Of a stretch of DNA of 64,000 bases, positions 10,449 through 20,442 are shown piece after piece. The translations under genes and the position numbers were made by a program. Position 1 is the first letter of the stretch; each line of letters starts with the position of its first letter. The notes below the pieces were generated by a model. The model saw only the letters and a list, made by a program, of their open reading frames with translations. It was not told the DNA's origin and searched no databases. The stretch covers positions 62,001 to 126,000 of the forward strand of contig VWRR01000001.1 of the NCBI GenBank assembly GCA_013995675.1, read 5' to 3'. Source of the stretch: Cyanidiococcus yangmingshanensis (Eukaryota > Rhodophyta > Bangiophyceae > Cyanidiales > Cyanidiaceae).

Positions 10449-12254
10449 CGAAGATAGAGACGATAAAACAAAGGCTACCGCTAGCAACTGTAAAAATCAA
10501 CGATCCAAGGGATGCAAAATGTTCGTACTCAGTACTTGAACAATATCAACAACAACAATTCAACGTACTCATCGTTGTTTATTATGATTCGTCGCGGGGT
10601 CGTGAATGAGGTCGGAAACATTTGTCGATTCGATCGTGTTACCACGAATTCGCATCGACCGCAGACGGGATCCTCGAATTTTTCGCATCAATCGTATCTC
10701 GGCGGGTCGTTGCCTTCGGTTCGCGTCGCGGCGGCAGTCGCATCTCAATCCGGCGCTGCGCAACGTCGCTCAGCGATGGTGTGAACGCTGGCAGCGGGGC
10801 CTCTTCTTCTCGTCGCCCTTTCGATGAGCAGCGCGAGGCGGTGTTCGCACCGCGACGCGAACGCTGCGGATCCGTTATGGCGTTCAGGCAGTCAATAGAT
10901 CCGCGTCATGATGTGCATGTATTCATGATATTCCAATATTGCTATATATATAGGTCACATGTATTCATAATGTCTCAACATTCTTGTATGTAGAGGTCGC
11001 ACGTGTCCTTGATATTCCAACATTCTTGTATATAGAGGTCGCACGTGCTTGCAAGGTCAGGCAACGTCCTGCGCTGCGTGCGATCACTCCTGACGCTGAA
11101 TTCGTCGGTGAGGGCGTCCATCCTGAACGCTGTCTGATCAAAACATCGATGATCTTGTCGTATGAGCAACGTTATCTAGGATCGAGATGCTCCAGATATC
11201 CGTGAGAACATTTAAGCTCGGTTTACCTAGGCAAGTTCGGAAACAGCGCTCATAAGCACATATGTGACGTATGCTCGAAAGCTTCTGGAGGTCTCGCATA
11301 GGCGCTCGTGATCGAGCGCAGCGTTCATTCGCCTCCGTTTCGACATGGAGTACATGGACGATCATAGAGCAAGGTTCTCTCGCATCTTCAGTGCTCTAAA
11401 ACAAATATCGTGTCTAGTCGTCAAGGATGTAGCGTTCTAAGCACCATTCAAAGGCGTCATCATGATGCTGCTCTTCTTTTGGACATTCTAGGTGACCAGT
11501 CATGCACCACGCATAGGTACATACGTCCGAATACCCCATCTATCCGGATGACTGTTCCTGAGTGCTTCTCACCGGTCAGTTCAGGTGTCGCAACTAGCTG
11601 GTACTAGAATACGTAACCGCCAACGCAGGTAAAAAGCTAAGAAGCGACTCGCTTGCACGGGAATCGATCTGTACGATCACGCACTGGTCAATGCCGACCA
11701 CACAACGTATCCTTGTCTAGGTCGTATGCGGCGTGTCCCTTGCGCATACTTGGGGCCATCACCGAGGTGTGCCCAGCAGACTCCGCCGAATCTGATGCTG
11801 ATGACGAACACGTGAACAGTCGTTGAGCGCGAATCACATCCCTCCACGTTACAGGGCACGTTGCGGGGCACGTTGCAGGGCACGTGTCCCATCGTGTGAC
11901 AGCATGCGCCCCGATTGATGATCTCACGGGAGACGCATCCACTCGTCAAAGGATGTTTGGAAGCATCTTCAAACAGGTTGTATGTTGGTGTTCAGCGAGG
12001 TGTGATTGTATTTACTTTGGCTGTATTGAAGCAAGTTTTGTGTCCTCGGTGTGCAGGTATTGGCAGCGGTGAGTTCTGGTCAGCAATATCAGCAGTGTGT
12101 GCGTCGCGAGATAGAAACGAGCGTTTTCGGGAAACCTTGTGGCCGTGGGAACCATCACGAACGCCTGGAGTAGACCCGTTGACTGGATCAGAAACACGTG
12201 TGCGTGTATGGAGTGGTTGCAAAGGACTTGCACAACTTGCATTGACTGTCGCGA
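10449..12254. other. 1.8-kb intergenic region with a minisatellite
   Basis: Apart from the direct repeats at 10923-11047, no frame looks protein-like. The part just upstream of the phosphatase gene is AT-richer (ORF-free around 10500-10600) and likely holds its promoter. A small imperfect repetition (cagggcacgttgcggggcacg) lies at about 11853-11884. No RNA gene recognised. Confidence 0.5.
10923..11047. repeat. three tandem copies of a about 41-bp unit
   Basis: Copies lie at about 10923-10962, 10965-11005 and 11006-11047. The core is 'ttccaacattcttgtata' followed by 'tagaggtcgcacgtg'. Copies two and three are near-identical and copy one is more diverged. The repeat is noncoding by appearance. 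Confidence 0.8.
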
Positions 12255-13652
12255 ATGGACTCGGTTTCAATCGGCATACGAGGGCCGAACGGCACCTTGA
12301 CGACGAATGGAGCATTTTGGAGAGCAACCAAGGGCCTCGGCAATCTTTCTCGTTCTGATCATAGATCAGAATTTGTGTCGAGACGAGAGCACCTGCTTTC
12401 CATGAGCGCCCTTTCTCGTCATCAGGGGAACGAACTGACGGGAGGGCTGCAACCGGGCGCAATAGCCTTTCCGTGTCGCCCGGGGCACGGACCATACCTT
12501 GGCTGTCGGGGGAAGCCACCCGTACCGATCGCGACGATTGCAATGGAAAGCGGGATGATGTCATGTCCGGGGTCGTCTCATCCAACCACATGGCGACATG
12601 CACCCCTGGTAGTTGGGGACAGACTCAGAGAAGAATCCATCTCGCCGAAACGCTCGATGGAATCGGCGGTGGTTGCGCTCCTACAGGAGAATCGCGTTCT
12701 GCGAGAACGCATCCAATATTTAGAGTCACGTCCTTGCCGTTGCACGATACTGGATGTCGCATGTGAGGGAGTGGCTCCACAAGATCCAGAGCCGAAGTCG
12801 CTTGCTGTTTCGTCTTCGGAAAGTGCGACTTTCCATGCTCAGGGTCTCGGAGCGGTGCCAAAGACCGCAATGGCACAGCCCGATGAGCCTTCAAGACCGT
12901 CCTTTGTCGGGAAAGAGATGGATGATTTGCCTAGTGCCTGTGTACCGGGAGAGGCACCCGCACTGAGCAGCATGGACGCCGGAAGGGTGCATCGCAGTGG
13001 GATGCAATGGACACCACCGGGCCACAAGGCAGATGGAGGTTTTGAACTTGGTTACTTGACCCCAACCCGAGATGCCCAAGTCTCGGATTCAACAGGAGCG
13101 AATGTGCCCATGGAACCAAAGATAGAACGCTTCGGCGGGAATCCTCGAAATTCTTTCGATGCTCAGGCTCAATGGTTATACCAACAGGCATGCAGCGAGG
13201 AGGATCGAAGCATGGCAGCACCAGGGGGCCTGATCGCCGGCCGGACAAGGTTTGGCTCAGATCCACATTGCTGCGCTCGATGCGCTCCTGATGCGTCTAC
13301 TGGCTCGGCGTTTCTGAATGCGAGACCTCCCGATGCCAAGGCGATACACAGCTTGCCAAATACGCCGCCTCGGGATGCCTCACAGACACCTGTTCATGGT
13401 GAGCAAAGCTCGCGCGCATCGAGGAGCGACACAACACGCCGTCGGTACTCGATCTGGTCGGACGAGGAGGAACGCATTTTTTATGATGCTTACGCAAGGT
13501 ATGGATGCAAGTGGAATCGCATCAAAGTCTTTTTGCCAAGGAAGACTCGTCAGCAGGTTCAGAGTCACGGAGCGTACTTGATCAAGCGTGGCGTGATCAA
13601 AAAGTTCAACTCACGCCGATGGACTCGTCACGAACGAGCAGAGGCCGCCTAG
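12255..13652 (+). CDS. single-repeat MYB/SANT DNA-binding protein
   Basis: A probable nuclear transcription regulator. The C-terminal 75 residues hold one SANT/MYB repeat: three spaced aromatics (W in SIWSDEEE, Y/W in YARYGCKWNRI) and KTRQQVQSH, which resembles the SHAQKYF-type third helix. A short Leu/Arg-rich helical stretch (about 12670-12725, VVALLQENRVLRERIQYLES) could mediate dimerisation. The rest is Pro/Ser-rich linker. The frame opens at an ATG at 12255, but in-frame ATGs at 12402 and later give more protein-like N-termini, so the start is uncertain. The TAG at 13650-13652 overlaps the stop of the convergent gene. Confidence 0.75.
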   Translation: MDSVSIGIRGPNGTLTTNGAFWRATKGLGNLSRSDHRSEFVSRREHLLSMSALSRHQGNELTGGLQPGAIAFPCRPGHGPYLGCRGKPPVPIATIAMESGMMSCPGSSHPTTWRHAPLVVGDRLREESISPKRSMESAVVALLQENRVLRERIQYLESRPCRCTILDVACEGVAPQDPEPKSLAVSSSESATFHAQGLGAVPKTAMAQPDEPSRPSFVGKEMDDLPSACVPGEAPALSSMDAGRVHRSGMQWTPPGHKADGGFELGYLTPTRDAQVSDSTGANVPMEPKIERFGGNPRNSFDAQAQWLYQQACSEEDRSMAAPGGLIAGRTRFGSDPHCCARCAPDASTGSAFLNARPPDAKAIHSLPNTPPRDASQTPVHGEQSSRASRSDTTRRRYSIWSDEEERIFYDAYARYGCKWNRIKVFLPRKTRQQVQSHGAYLIKRGVIKKFNSRRWTRHERAEAA

Positions 13653-14444
13653 TCTGCGTTCGGTATCTTGTTCAGCGAGATATACTGCAGACCTCGATGG
13701 GCCCGATCACTGCTTGCACGCATCCAGTGAAATGCTCTAGCCACATCATTGAAAGCAGCTGCCATGTTGTTTGCTGACGACATCAGTATCCCCGCACGGA
13801 TAGCGCCATTGATGCGTATCACCGCGTCGAACCGACGTTTGGCCCAACCACTATCGCGGTACCTGTGAGAAATAAACGTTCTAAAGATGAACAGAGGATC
13901 ATGATGGATCGAATGAATCGTTTGGCGTTCATTGGATGCTGTTTGCGACGGATTGCCTGCCGCCTTCATGGAGTCGATGTCTTGTTCCATACCACTCGCT
14001 GCTTGTACATAAATGTTTTGAAGTTGACGAGCATCTGGCACAAGGGATGGCGTATTGATTCTGGAGAGATGAACCGAGCTCGAGGCTGCTGAGCAAACGC
14101 GCTGTTCTCGGGTACAAGCCGCATTCACAAGGTGGGCGCATCGTATCGAGCCGGTGAAAATGCGCTCGGCTCTTCGCTGAAATGAGGTTTCGACAGACTC
14201 CACGAATAGAACATCGTTGGGGCGCTTGGTAAGGTTGCAGGTGGTTGGGTCACACGTCCAGCAACAGCGCATGCTTTCACGCAACGGACAGATCCTCGTT
14301 CTGCAGCAAGCATGATGCGCCAGAATCAACCCCAGGTCTGTCTTTGGACTTGATGGCGATAACCAAAAACAAACGGTTCCACAGTGACGTGTTGACGCGT
14401 GCTCGATCACAGAAAGGCGGAGCAGTCTGGAGTCGAACGCTCAT
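13649..14444 (-). CDS. unknown Cys-rich protein
   Basis: The proposed start is the ATG at 14442-14444 (MSVRLQTAPPFCDRARV...). The first about 55 codons lie one frame before the rest. At about 14275 the reading advances by one base at GCG-TGA-A (giving GCG GAA), joining QNEDLSVA to ESMRCCWTCDPTTC. That string has four cysteines spaced C-C-x2-C-x4-C and could bind zinc. Further cysteines occur in the sequence IRCAHLVNAACTREQRVC. The C-terminal half is helical with no motif I know. The stop (13649-13651) overlaps the stop of the MYB gene on the other strand. No family recognised. Confidence 0.5.
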
Positions 14445-15468
14445 CGAACCAATGCCTTGCGTAGATGTTTCAGTCGCCTCCAAGGTGACTCGTCCCTGAC
14501 AGACCAATCTCCAGCTCCGACGGATTGGTACCGCACTGTACACGAGGCTGCTGCAGCGCTCGCATCCAACAACGCCCGGTCATTCCAATCATCCAAAACG
14601 CATCAAAGCAGATCAATGAAAACATCATGTTTATGGAAACAGATTTGATGAGGAAATGGGGCAATCCGGACAATTCAGAAGCTTTCAGTGATCCTTTCCT
14701 AGGCGTTGTTTCAGAATCACGTGATCCGCGAGTATCGGCTCGATCTGCTCGCCGGAGCGGTCATTGGCACGAACCGGTCGCCGAGAACATAACGTTCCGG
14801 GTCTCGGTGAACTTTTGCATGCCTCTTTTTAAATGACCGACTCTTAAGGAGAAAGCACGTCGCTTCATCAGATCAACGGTGCGGCCCCGAGACGCCGGTT
14901 GCAGGTTGTTCTATTTCGCATGAGTATCCCGGAATAACATGACGTTCTGAGAACCGTTGCGGGCTAGAGCCCCTTAGAGACGACGTGCGCTATGCCGTCA
15001 GTGTCTGGGTGATTCTCAGTTTGCAAAGAGGTAGAGATGTCTGGCGAGCCGGGATATCAACGCTGATCTTTCGCTTTGCGACATTGCGGTCGAGCCGCTG
15101 GTTCGACGGATCGCCGCAGCAGCGACTCAAACGGAACGACCACCAAACTCCCGCCCTATTTGCAAGGAATGCTTCTGCAGGCGGACATATTTCCAACAGG
15201 CACTGATCAAGCCCGCGGATCAAACGCGTAAGGGAGCAGCCCCTATCGACAAACAATGACCGTCAGGCAATCTTGATAGGCCCGAAGCCTCCAACGCAGG
15301 CCAAACATGAATTCGACACCGCATCTTCTTCAAACATGTCAACCAAGAACTCGATCGGTCACCGTTTTGTGGAGCGCATCCTTCCAAACACGTGCTCCGC
15401 CAGGCACTGTATGTTCACGTTCTGGGTCTTTCGAAAAGACAGAGCGAGACCCAGGTCACCGCCATCGG
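14445..15468. other. intergenic gap, no gene seen
   Basis: Lies between the start of the Cys-rich gene and the 3' end of the CRAL-TRIO gene. Frames of 60-100 codons occur on both strands without protein-like composition. No repeat or RNA gene was recognised, and a tRNA-like T-loop string near 14430 lacks a matching acceptor stem. Confidence 0.45.
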
Positions 15469-16521
15469 CTACAGCGCTGACACAAGGATCGCTGTCTGTT
15501 CAGTGGCCGATACCGCTTGCGGAGACGTGCTCTCAGTGTGATTCGGCGCCGTCTCTGGAATGAACTCAGGCGCGACATCGTTCTCTCCAGTCTCCGTCCT
15601 TGGCGACTGCACGGTTGCAGAAATTGGTGGTGATATGCTCTGCGGTGAAAGCGGCCTTGCTCTACCGCGTCGTTTTGGCATGTTTAGGAGCGGCACGATG
15701 TGCGGATGATCCTGAAGACGTAGATCGTCCAGCACCCCACCGAATCGCAGTTTTCGCCACACGCGATAATTCAGGAACGGCAAAATCGTCCAACGACTCA
15801 GGTATAGCAAAACGTTCGCATTCACTACGACCAACGCCGACAGTAGTCGTGTGGCACGCCGCGGCATTTGGCGGAACGCAAGCAGCAGCCAATGTAGTCC
15901 CGGGCCACTCACACTCGATTCTTGACGATGTACATAGACCAGGCGGTACTTTTGTCGCTGCGAGAGCGCAGCCACGTGCATCACGAAAAACAAAAACCGC
16001 ACAGATATCTCTAGCTCGTATTGATGATAGGGCATATTTTTCCCCAGGATCACAATGATCGGCTCATCTTCAGCGGTGACCCGTGGCAGAATCCTTACAT
16101 AATCATATGCCGCGTGGCGTCGGTAGGGCGTATCCGACGACGCTGCTGCACGCAGCACCTCTACCACAAGAGGATGCTTGTGGTAGGAGATATGGCGGTG
16201 AGCCCCCCAGTGCGAGCGCTTACCGTCTCCTTTCGTCGACCCCGGCAGACTACTCTGCGAGTCCGACTCGGGCAACCCTTTCGGTTTCCGGAGCTGCCCA
16301 GCGTCCCCAGCGCCGGCTCTCGGCTCTATTCCGAGGCCTGCGTCGGGGTCTCGTCTGCCAACTCTCCCCCGGGAAAGGTCCAGAGACGCCGCTACAGTTA
16401 CAGCCTTGCCCTGTCCACCTTGTCGATAAACTTCAGCCGAAACCGTACGGGCAAATCGGCTCTGGTCCGCCTCTCCAGCTGGTGACTGCACAACGTGCGT
16501 TTCGGCCGCCGATGACTGCAT
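15469..16521 (-). CDS. divergent CRAL-TRIO (BCH/Sec14-like) domain protein
   Basis: A putative lipid- or small-GTPase-binding protein. The chosen start is the ATG at 16519-16521. The first about 150 residues are Gly/Arg/Ser-rich linker. Residues about 150-270 match the CRAL-TRIO/BCH pattern: EPIIVILGKNMPY at the first strand, YRLVYVHRQ in the central sheet, a helix LHWLLLAFRQMPRRATRLL, then a hydrophobic strand and NYRVWRKLRFGGVLDDL, which resembles the 'K-I-x-x-v-x-x-L' end of the fold. The tail is Ser/Thr/Pro-rich. The frame is uninterrupted. Sequence is diverged enough that a Sec14 versus BCH (GDAP2/BNIP2) assignment is not safe. Confidence 0.6.
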   Translation of the reverse strand: MQSSAAETHVVQSPAGEADQSRFARTVSAEVYRQGGQGKAVTVAASLDLSRGRVGRRDPDAGLGIEPRAGAGDAGQLRKPKGLPESDSQSSLPGSTKGDGKRSHWGAHRHISYHKHPLVVEVLRAAASSDTPYRRHAAYDYVRILPRVTAEDEPIIVILGKNMPYHQYELEISVRFLFFVMHVAALSQRQKYRLVYVHRQESSVSGPGLHWLLLAFRQMPRRATRLLSALVVVNANVLLYLSRWTILPFLNYRVWRKLRFGGVLDDLRLQDHPHIVPLLNMPKRRGRARPLSPQSISPPISATVQSPRTETGENDVAPEFIPETAPNHTESTSPQAVSATEQTAILVSAL

Positions 16522-17833
16522 CCATAAAGAACCGCGGCGCACTGTACCCCAGTAGCGTGTGGAATAGATAATTTAACCCTATTCAATAACGTATAAAAGT
16601 ACAGTACAGATCACTGGTGCACCTGGTCGCTCCCTTGATGCCGATGGGTCCAAGCAGCTATCCGAGCGACCAGTTGCAGCAACCGTGTTGAACGCCAAGC
16701 ATTCGAACCTCGAAATCGCAACGCAGACGCACACCCAGAACGAATGAGAACACTGATCGTCGTGCGCGGCCGCGACTCGACACACGGCCCCACACGTGTC
16801 CCCGTGTCTGCACACGCGCGCAGCAGATGGTGTCACGCGGGAAGCGCTGTGACAAGTGGCGCCCTTGAGCCCCGAGTCGAGTGTATCGATCCGCGCTGGA
16901 CGGCCCATCCGTCTCGTGGCGAGCGGCGACAGGCGCGGTGCTTTATTTTGAGCGCCGGAAAATCCATCATGGATCGCAACGGGCTATCTGCATTGCTCGC
17001 GCGGTTACTGTGTAGGGCATCCGATCTGGTGGTGAACGTTTGCCTCGGATTTGATGCTTTGTGAGTACGTCAGGGCCGCGGTATCTCGTGGCGTCACAGC
17101 ACAACGGGGTCACGATCCCGAGACCCGAGCCTACCGCCAGCGCGACGGCGTTGCGAGCCGGTCCCAGAAGCACTGGGCGCTTGTCGTTCGAATCGTATCG
17201 GTCGCGCATGCGTTCATGGACGGGCATCGTTTCTGGGGCGATCCGGAACGTTGCATCGTCTCTGCGCGATGGACGATTGTGACTCAGTGAATTTCGCTGG
17301 ACACTTGTGGATGCAGTGCCCAGGACAGTTGACGTTGCGGATCGGATAGGTGCACGAATGGTGAGGCAACGCGCAACCTGTTGCGTGCCGAGAGCTTGCT
17401 TCAAATTCGTGGCGTTTGATACACGCAGAGGATTGCATGTCCGAGCGCTCGCTTTGTACAACTGCTCTGTAGGGTATGTCGTGAGCTATCCACGCGCAAG
17501 ACACTATCTCTGATCGTTCTGTTCAGCAGAGATGCGCAGGTATTGGACTGGATATGTTACGAGAAGCGGGGACAGACGCGATGGGTCATTCAGGGAAACG
17601 GCTGGGGCGTACAGCCCTACAGCGCCGCGCGGAGATCTGCGATTGGCGGCGGCGGCGGCGGCGGCTCGTGAGCCGGCGCTCGGCGGAAAGCGGCCCAGCG
17701 ATCATTTTCGACGGAGAGCCCTTGGCCTCTGAGCTCGCGGGTTGTCCTCTAGCATAGACGCGCTTCACTTGTAAAAGTGAGGTGTTTTCGAAACAGAGGG
17801 AAAGCTTGTGAAAGATACGTTGGACGGCCGACC
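16522..17833. other. intergenic region upstream of porphobilinogen deaminase
   Basis: About 1.3 kb without a protein-like frame. A short GGC-rich stretch (about 17646-17666, ggcggcggcggcggcggc) occurs within 200 bp of the deaminase start and may lie in its 5' UTR or promoter. Divergent promoters for the CRAL-TRIO and HEMC genes probably share this interval. Confidence 0.5.
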
Positions 17834-19087
17834 ATGGCTTGGTGCTTTGCTGGTGCTGTAGCGCCAGGTGCGGAGCGGTCTCTCTTCAAGACGCACGCAA
17901 CCCCCTTGTGTCCCTCGTTATCGAACGAGTGGCTGGCAGCGTATAGAAAAGGCGTGTATCGTCGAACAGCGCACATAACGGTGCGCCGACAGAAGCCGTC
18001 GGCTGGATGCGGGCGCTATGTCTGGCGAGCAGCAATTGCAACGTTTCCAGCGGATGCATCAGAGAAGCGCCGGGCGAATCCGGCGGTGGTCGTGATTGGG
18101 ACGCGCGGCTCGCCCTTGGCCCTAGCACAAGCGCACGAGACGAAACGCTTGTTGCAGGAGGCGCACCCGGCGCTGCGTGCCGATGAGAACGCTATCCACA
18201 TTGAGATCATTCACACCACTGGGGATATTATCCTGGACCGGGCCTTGTCGGAGCTTGGGGGGAAAGGCCTCTTCACCCGAGAGATCGACGAGGCTCAACT
18301 GCGTGGGGACGTCGATATAGCAGTTCATTCCATGAAGGATGTACCTACGTTCTTGCCAGAAGGTATCGAGCTGACCAGTGTTTTGCGTCGGGAGGACACC
18401 CGCGATGTCTTTATATCGCGCAAGGCCAAAAGTTTGGCAGAGCTCCCACCCGGGAGTGTGGTCGGTTCCTCTTCGTTGCGTCGCCAGAGCCAAATTCTGG
18501 CACGGTATCCGCATCTGAAAGTGGTGAATTTCCGCGGGAATGTGCAGACGCGCCTGCGCAAGCTCGACGAAGGGGTGGTTGATGCCACGCTTCTCGCACT
18601 GGCTGGCCTCCGGAGACTCGATATGGAGCAGGTTGCGACAGCAGTCCTTGGTGTCCAGGACATGTTACCGGCGGTGGCCCAAGGGGCGATTGGAATCACG
18701 ACACGACGAGCGGACGCCCGAACGGCAGCACTGGTCCAACCGTTGTCGTGCTGGCGCACCAAGCTCTGCGTAGAGGCGGAGCGCGCGTTCTTGGCCAATC
18801 TGGACGGCAGTTGTCGAACACCAATTGCAGGACAAGCGTGGTTTGACGCAAGCTCAGCAGAGCGGATTCACTTTCGTGGTCTGGTTGCAACGCCCGACGG
18901 GCGTGAGCTCTTTGAAACAGAGCGGGAATGCACGCCCGAGAACGTGATTTCGCAGTGTGCTGCAGCTGGGACCGAGCTCAAGGATCGGGTCGGTCCCGGA
19001 TTCTACGCCGCTGTCGTAGACTATGTCCAGGAACAGAATCGCTCAGTGCCTGGGCGCCAGTCCACTGCTCGACACGGAGCTGCCTGA
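17834..19087 (+). CDS. HEMC: porphobilinogen deaminase (hydroxymethylbilane synthase)
   Basis: Polymerises four porphobilinogens into hydroxymethylbilane in the tetrapyrrole pathway, in plastids of algae. The mature enzyme begins near VVVIGTRGSPLALAQAHE and contains TTGDIILDRALSELGGKGLF, VHSMKDVP (catalytic Asp region), SSLRRQSQIL and FRGNVQTRLRKL. GSCRTPIAG carries the Cys that holds the dipyrromethane cofactor. Before this lie about 90 residues, Arg/Ala-rich with few acidic residues, consistent with a plastid transit peptide. The start chosen is the ATG at 17834. An upstream GTG extends the frame but is not needed. The frame is uninterrupted. Confidence 0.95.
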   Translation: MAWCFAGAVAPGAERSLFKTHATPLCPSLSNEWLAAYRKGVYRRTAHITVRRQKPSAGCGRYVWRAAIATFPADASEKRRANPAVVVIGTRGSPLALAQAHETKRLLQEAHPALRADENAIHIEIIHTTGDIILDRALSELGGKGLFTREIDEAQLRGDVDIAVHSMKDVPTFLPEGIELTSVLRREDTRDVFISRKAKSLAELPPGSVVGSSSLRRQSQILARYPHLKVVNFRGNVQTRLRKLDEGVVDATLLALAGLRRLDMEQVATAVLGVQDMLPAVAQGAIGITTRRADARTAALVQPLSCWRTKLCVEAERAFLANLDGSCRTPIAGQAWFDASSAERIHFRGLVATPDGRELFETERECTPENVISQCAAAGTELKDRVGPGFYAAVVDYVQEQNRSVPGRQSTARHGAA

Positions 19088-19290
19088 GCACTCTATGGGC
19101 GTGAACGACATTGCCTCGAATCCTGGCACAGATGCGAGCCATGGCTGGTGAGCCAGGTTGCACGTGCCCCTTTAACAGGCACTGGTCGGGCGCTGAGTTT
19201 CGGCTGAGAAGGTCCGCCGCAAAACCGCGCGATCTAATACGACAATCAAGGCGTCTTCGTAACCATGGTATGCCGGTCGTAAAAGTGCCA

Positions 19291-19953
19291 CTATGTGGGC
19301 ACGTTAGTACTTGCGCGCAAACGTAGACTCGATCTTTTGATCGCTTCAGAGGGGTCATGCTCGAATGGCAAATGTCTCGGGACACGTTTTCTTTCTGCGC
19401 CTTTGAACATGAACAGGGAAGAGATCAGAGACACGACACAATATGTGCTCCACACGATGTCTTGACACGGCTCGCTGATGACGGGACGTGCCTCCGTGAC
19501 CGGATGCGCCGGCAGATACCTTCCAGAGACTGGACAAGGTTCTAGAATGTGCGCTCTGAAGGTCGCCCTCTCTAACACAAACTCGGTTCGCAGTAGGAAA
19601 CAGATACACCCTCGTTGCGCTTGTGTCAGGTACGGGCCGAAATAGACGGCGGATGGACGAGCACGGACCAGTCGGCCAAGCTCTGGCGCTAGAGGTGTTC
19701 GGCCACCACGTTGCTGGATCCCAAGACCCGCTGGCTCGCGAACGTCGACGATTTGCGCACACCTTTCCTTGTCAAGCGTACCCATGCCTGGGTCATTCGA
19801 GTTGCAATAGGATACCAAAAGCATGCCCTTGAATGGATTGTGTTCGCGGCCAATTACGAGACCGGCTGCCAATAGGGTGAACAATCGATCCGCATATTTG
19901 GTCGGCGTGTCGATGCTTGTGTCACAATTTTTCAGACAATCAGAGCTTTCCAT
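19291..19953 (-). CDS. unknown 220-residue protein
   Basis: A single open frame from the ATG at 19951-19953 to 19291. The N-terminal half looks like a folded domain (LFTLLAAGLVIGREHNPFKG, MLLVSYCNSNDPGMG). A short hydrophobic segment (STYCVVSLISSLFMF) lies near residue 170, and the C-terminus is basic. No family is recognised. It is convergent with the deaminase gene, which ends about 200 bp away. Confidence 0.45.
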   Translation of the reverse strand: MESSDCLKNCDTSIDTPTKYADRLFTLLAAGLVIGREHNPFKGMLLVSYCNSNDPGMGTLDKERCAQIVDVREPAGLGIQQRGGRTPLAPELGRLVRARPSAVYFGPYLTQAQRGCICFLLRTEFVLERATFRAHILEPCPVSGRYLPAHPVTEARPVISEPCQDIVWSTYCVVSLISSLFMFKGAERKRVPRHLPFEHDPSEAIKRSSLRLRASTNVPT

Positions 19954-20442
19954 GCAGAAAGATATCTAGCCAACAGATGGAAAGAGCTGATGCTGACGTC
20001 CCAAAAAGTCACCCTCGCCCGTCATGTTTTCTGCACTTTTATCTCTAAAAAGCGTGTATCATTTCAATCTTCATGAATCTATGAAACGTCCACATGAAAC
20101 TTACCCGTATCATTTCAATCTTCATGAATCTATGAAACGTCCACATGAAACTTACCCGTATCATTTCAATCTTCATGAATCTATGAAACGTCCATATGAA
20201 ACTTATCCGTATCATTTCAATTCTCAAACATGCATGCACAGCTCAGGTACCGATGCGGATGCGTGCACACACCCGTTGAGGGTCTCGATGGAACCGATGG
20301 CGTGTGTGCCGTCGAGCATGGTCGCATGATCTTCGTTTATTGAATGCGCTGGGTTCTTGCACCCTGGCTACCCTAGCGTTTCTTCAAAGTCTGTGCAGGG
20401 CTTGCGCTGAAGGGAGCCAAGTCTAAAGTTGCCTTGCTTGCG
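19954..20442. other. intergenic region containing a 51-bp minisatellite
   Basis: Lies between the starts of two divergent genes. Apart from the repeat at 20056-20225 nothing else could be recognised. Confidence 0.5.
20056..20225. repeat. 51-bp tandem repeat, 3.3 copies
   Basis: Copies start at 20056, 20107, 20158 and (partial) 20209. Each unit begins gtatcatttcaatcttcatg. Copies one and two are identical; copy three differs at two positions. Because 51 is a multiple of three, the array is open on the plus strand as a 17-residue repeat (YHFNLHESMKRPHETYP), and also open on the minus strand. No spacer/repeat alternation is present, so it is not a CRISPR array. Confidence 0.95.

Noticed and set aside
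14400-14480. tRNA-like string with a GTTCGA T-loop on the minus strand
   Set aside because: No matching acceptor or anticodon stems could be paired by eye. The same holds for ggttcgaatc near 48480 and ggttcaagtcc near 8404.
20056-20225. Regular repeats suggesting a CRISPR array
   Set aside because: The units are directly adjacent with no unique spacers, and the context is eukaryotic. It is a minisatellite.
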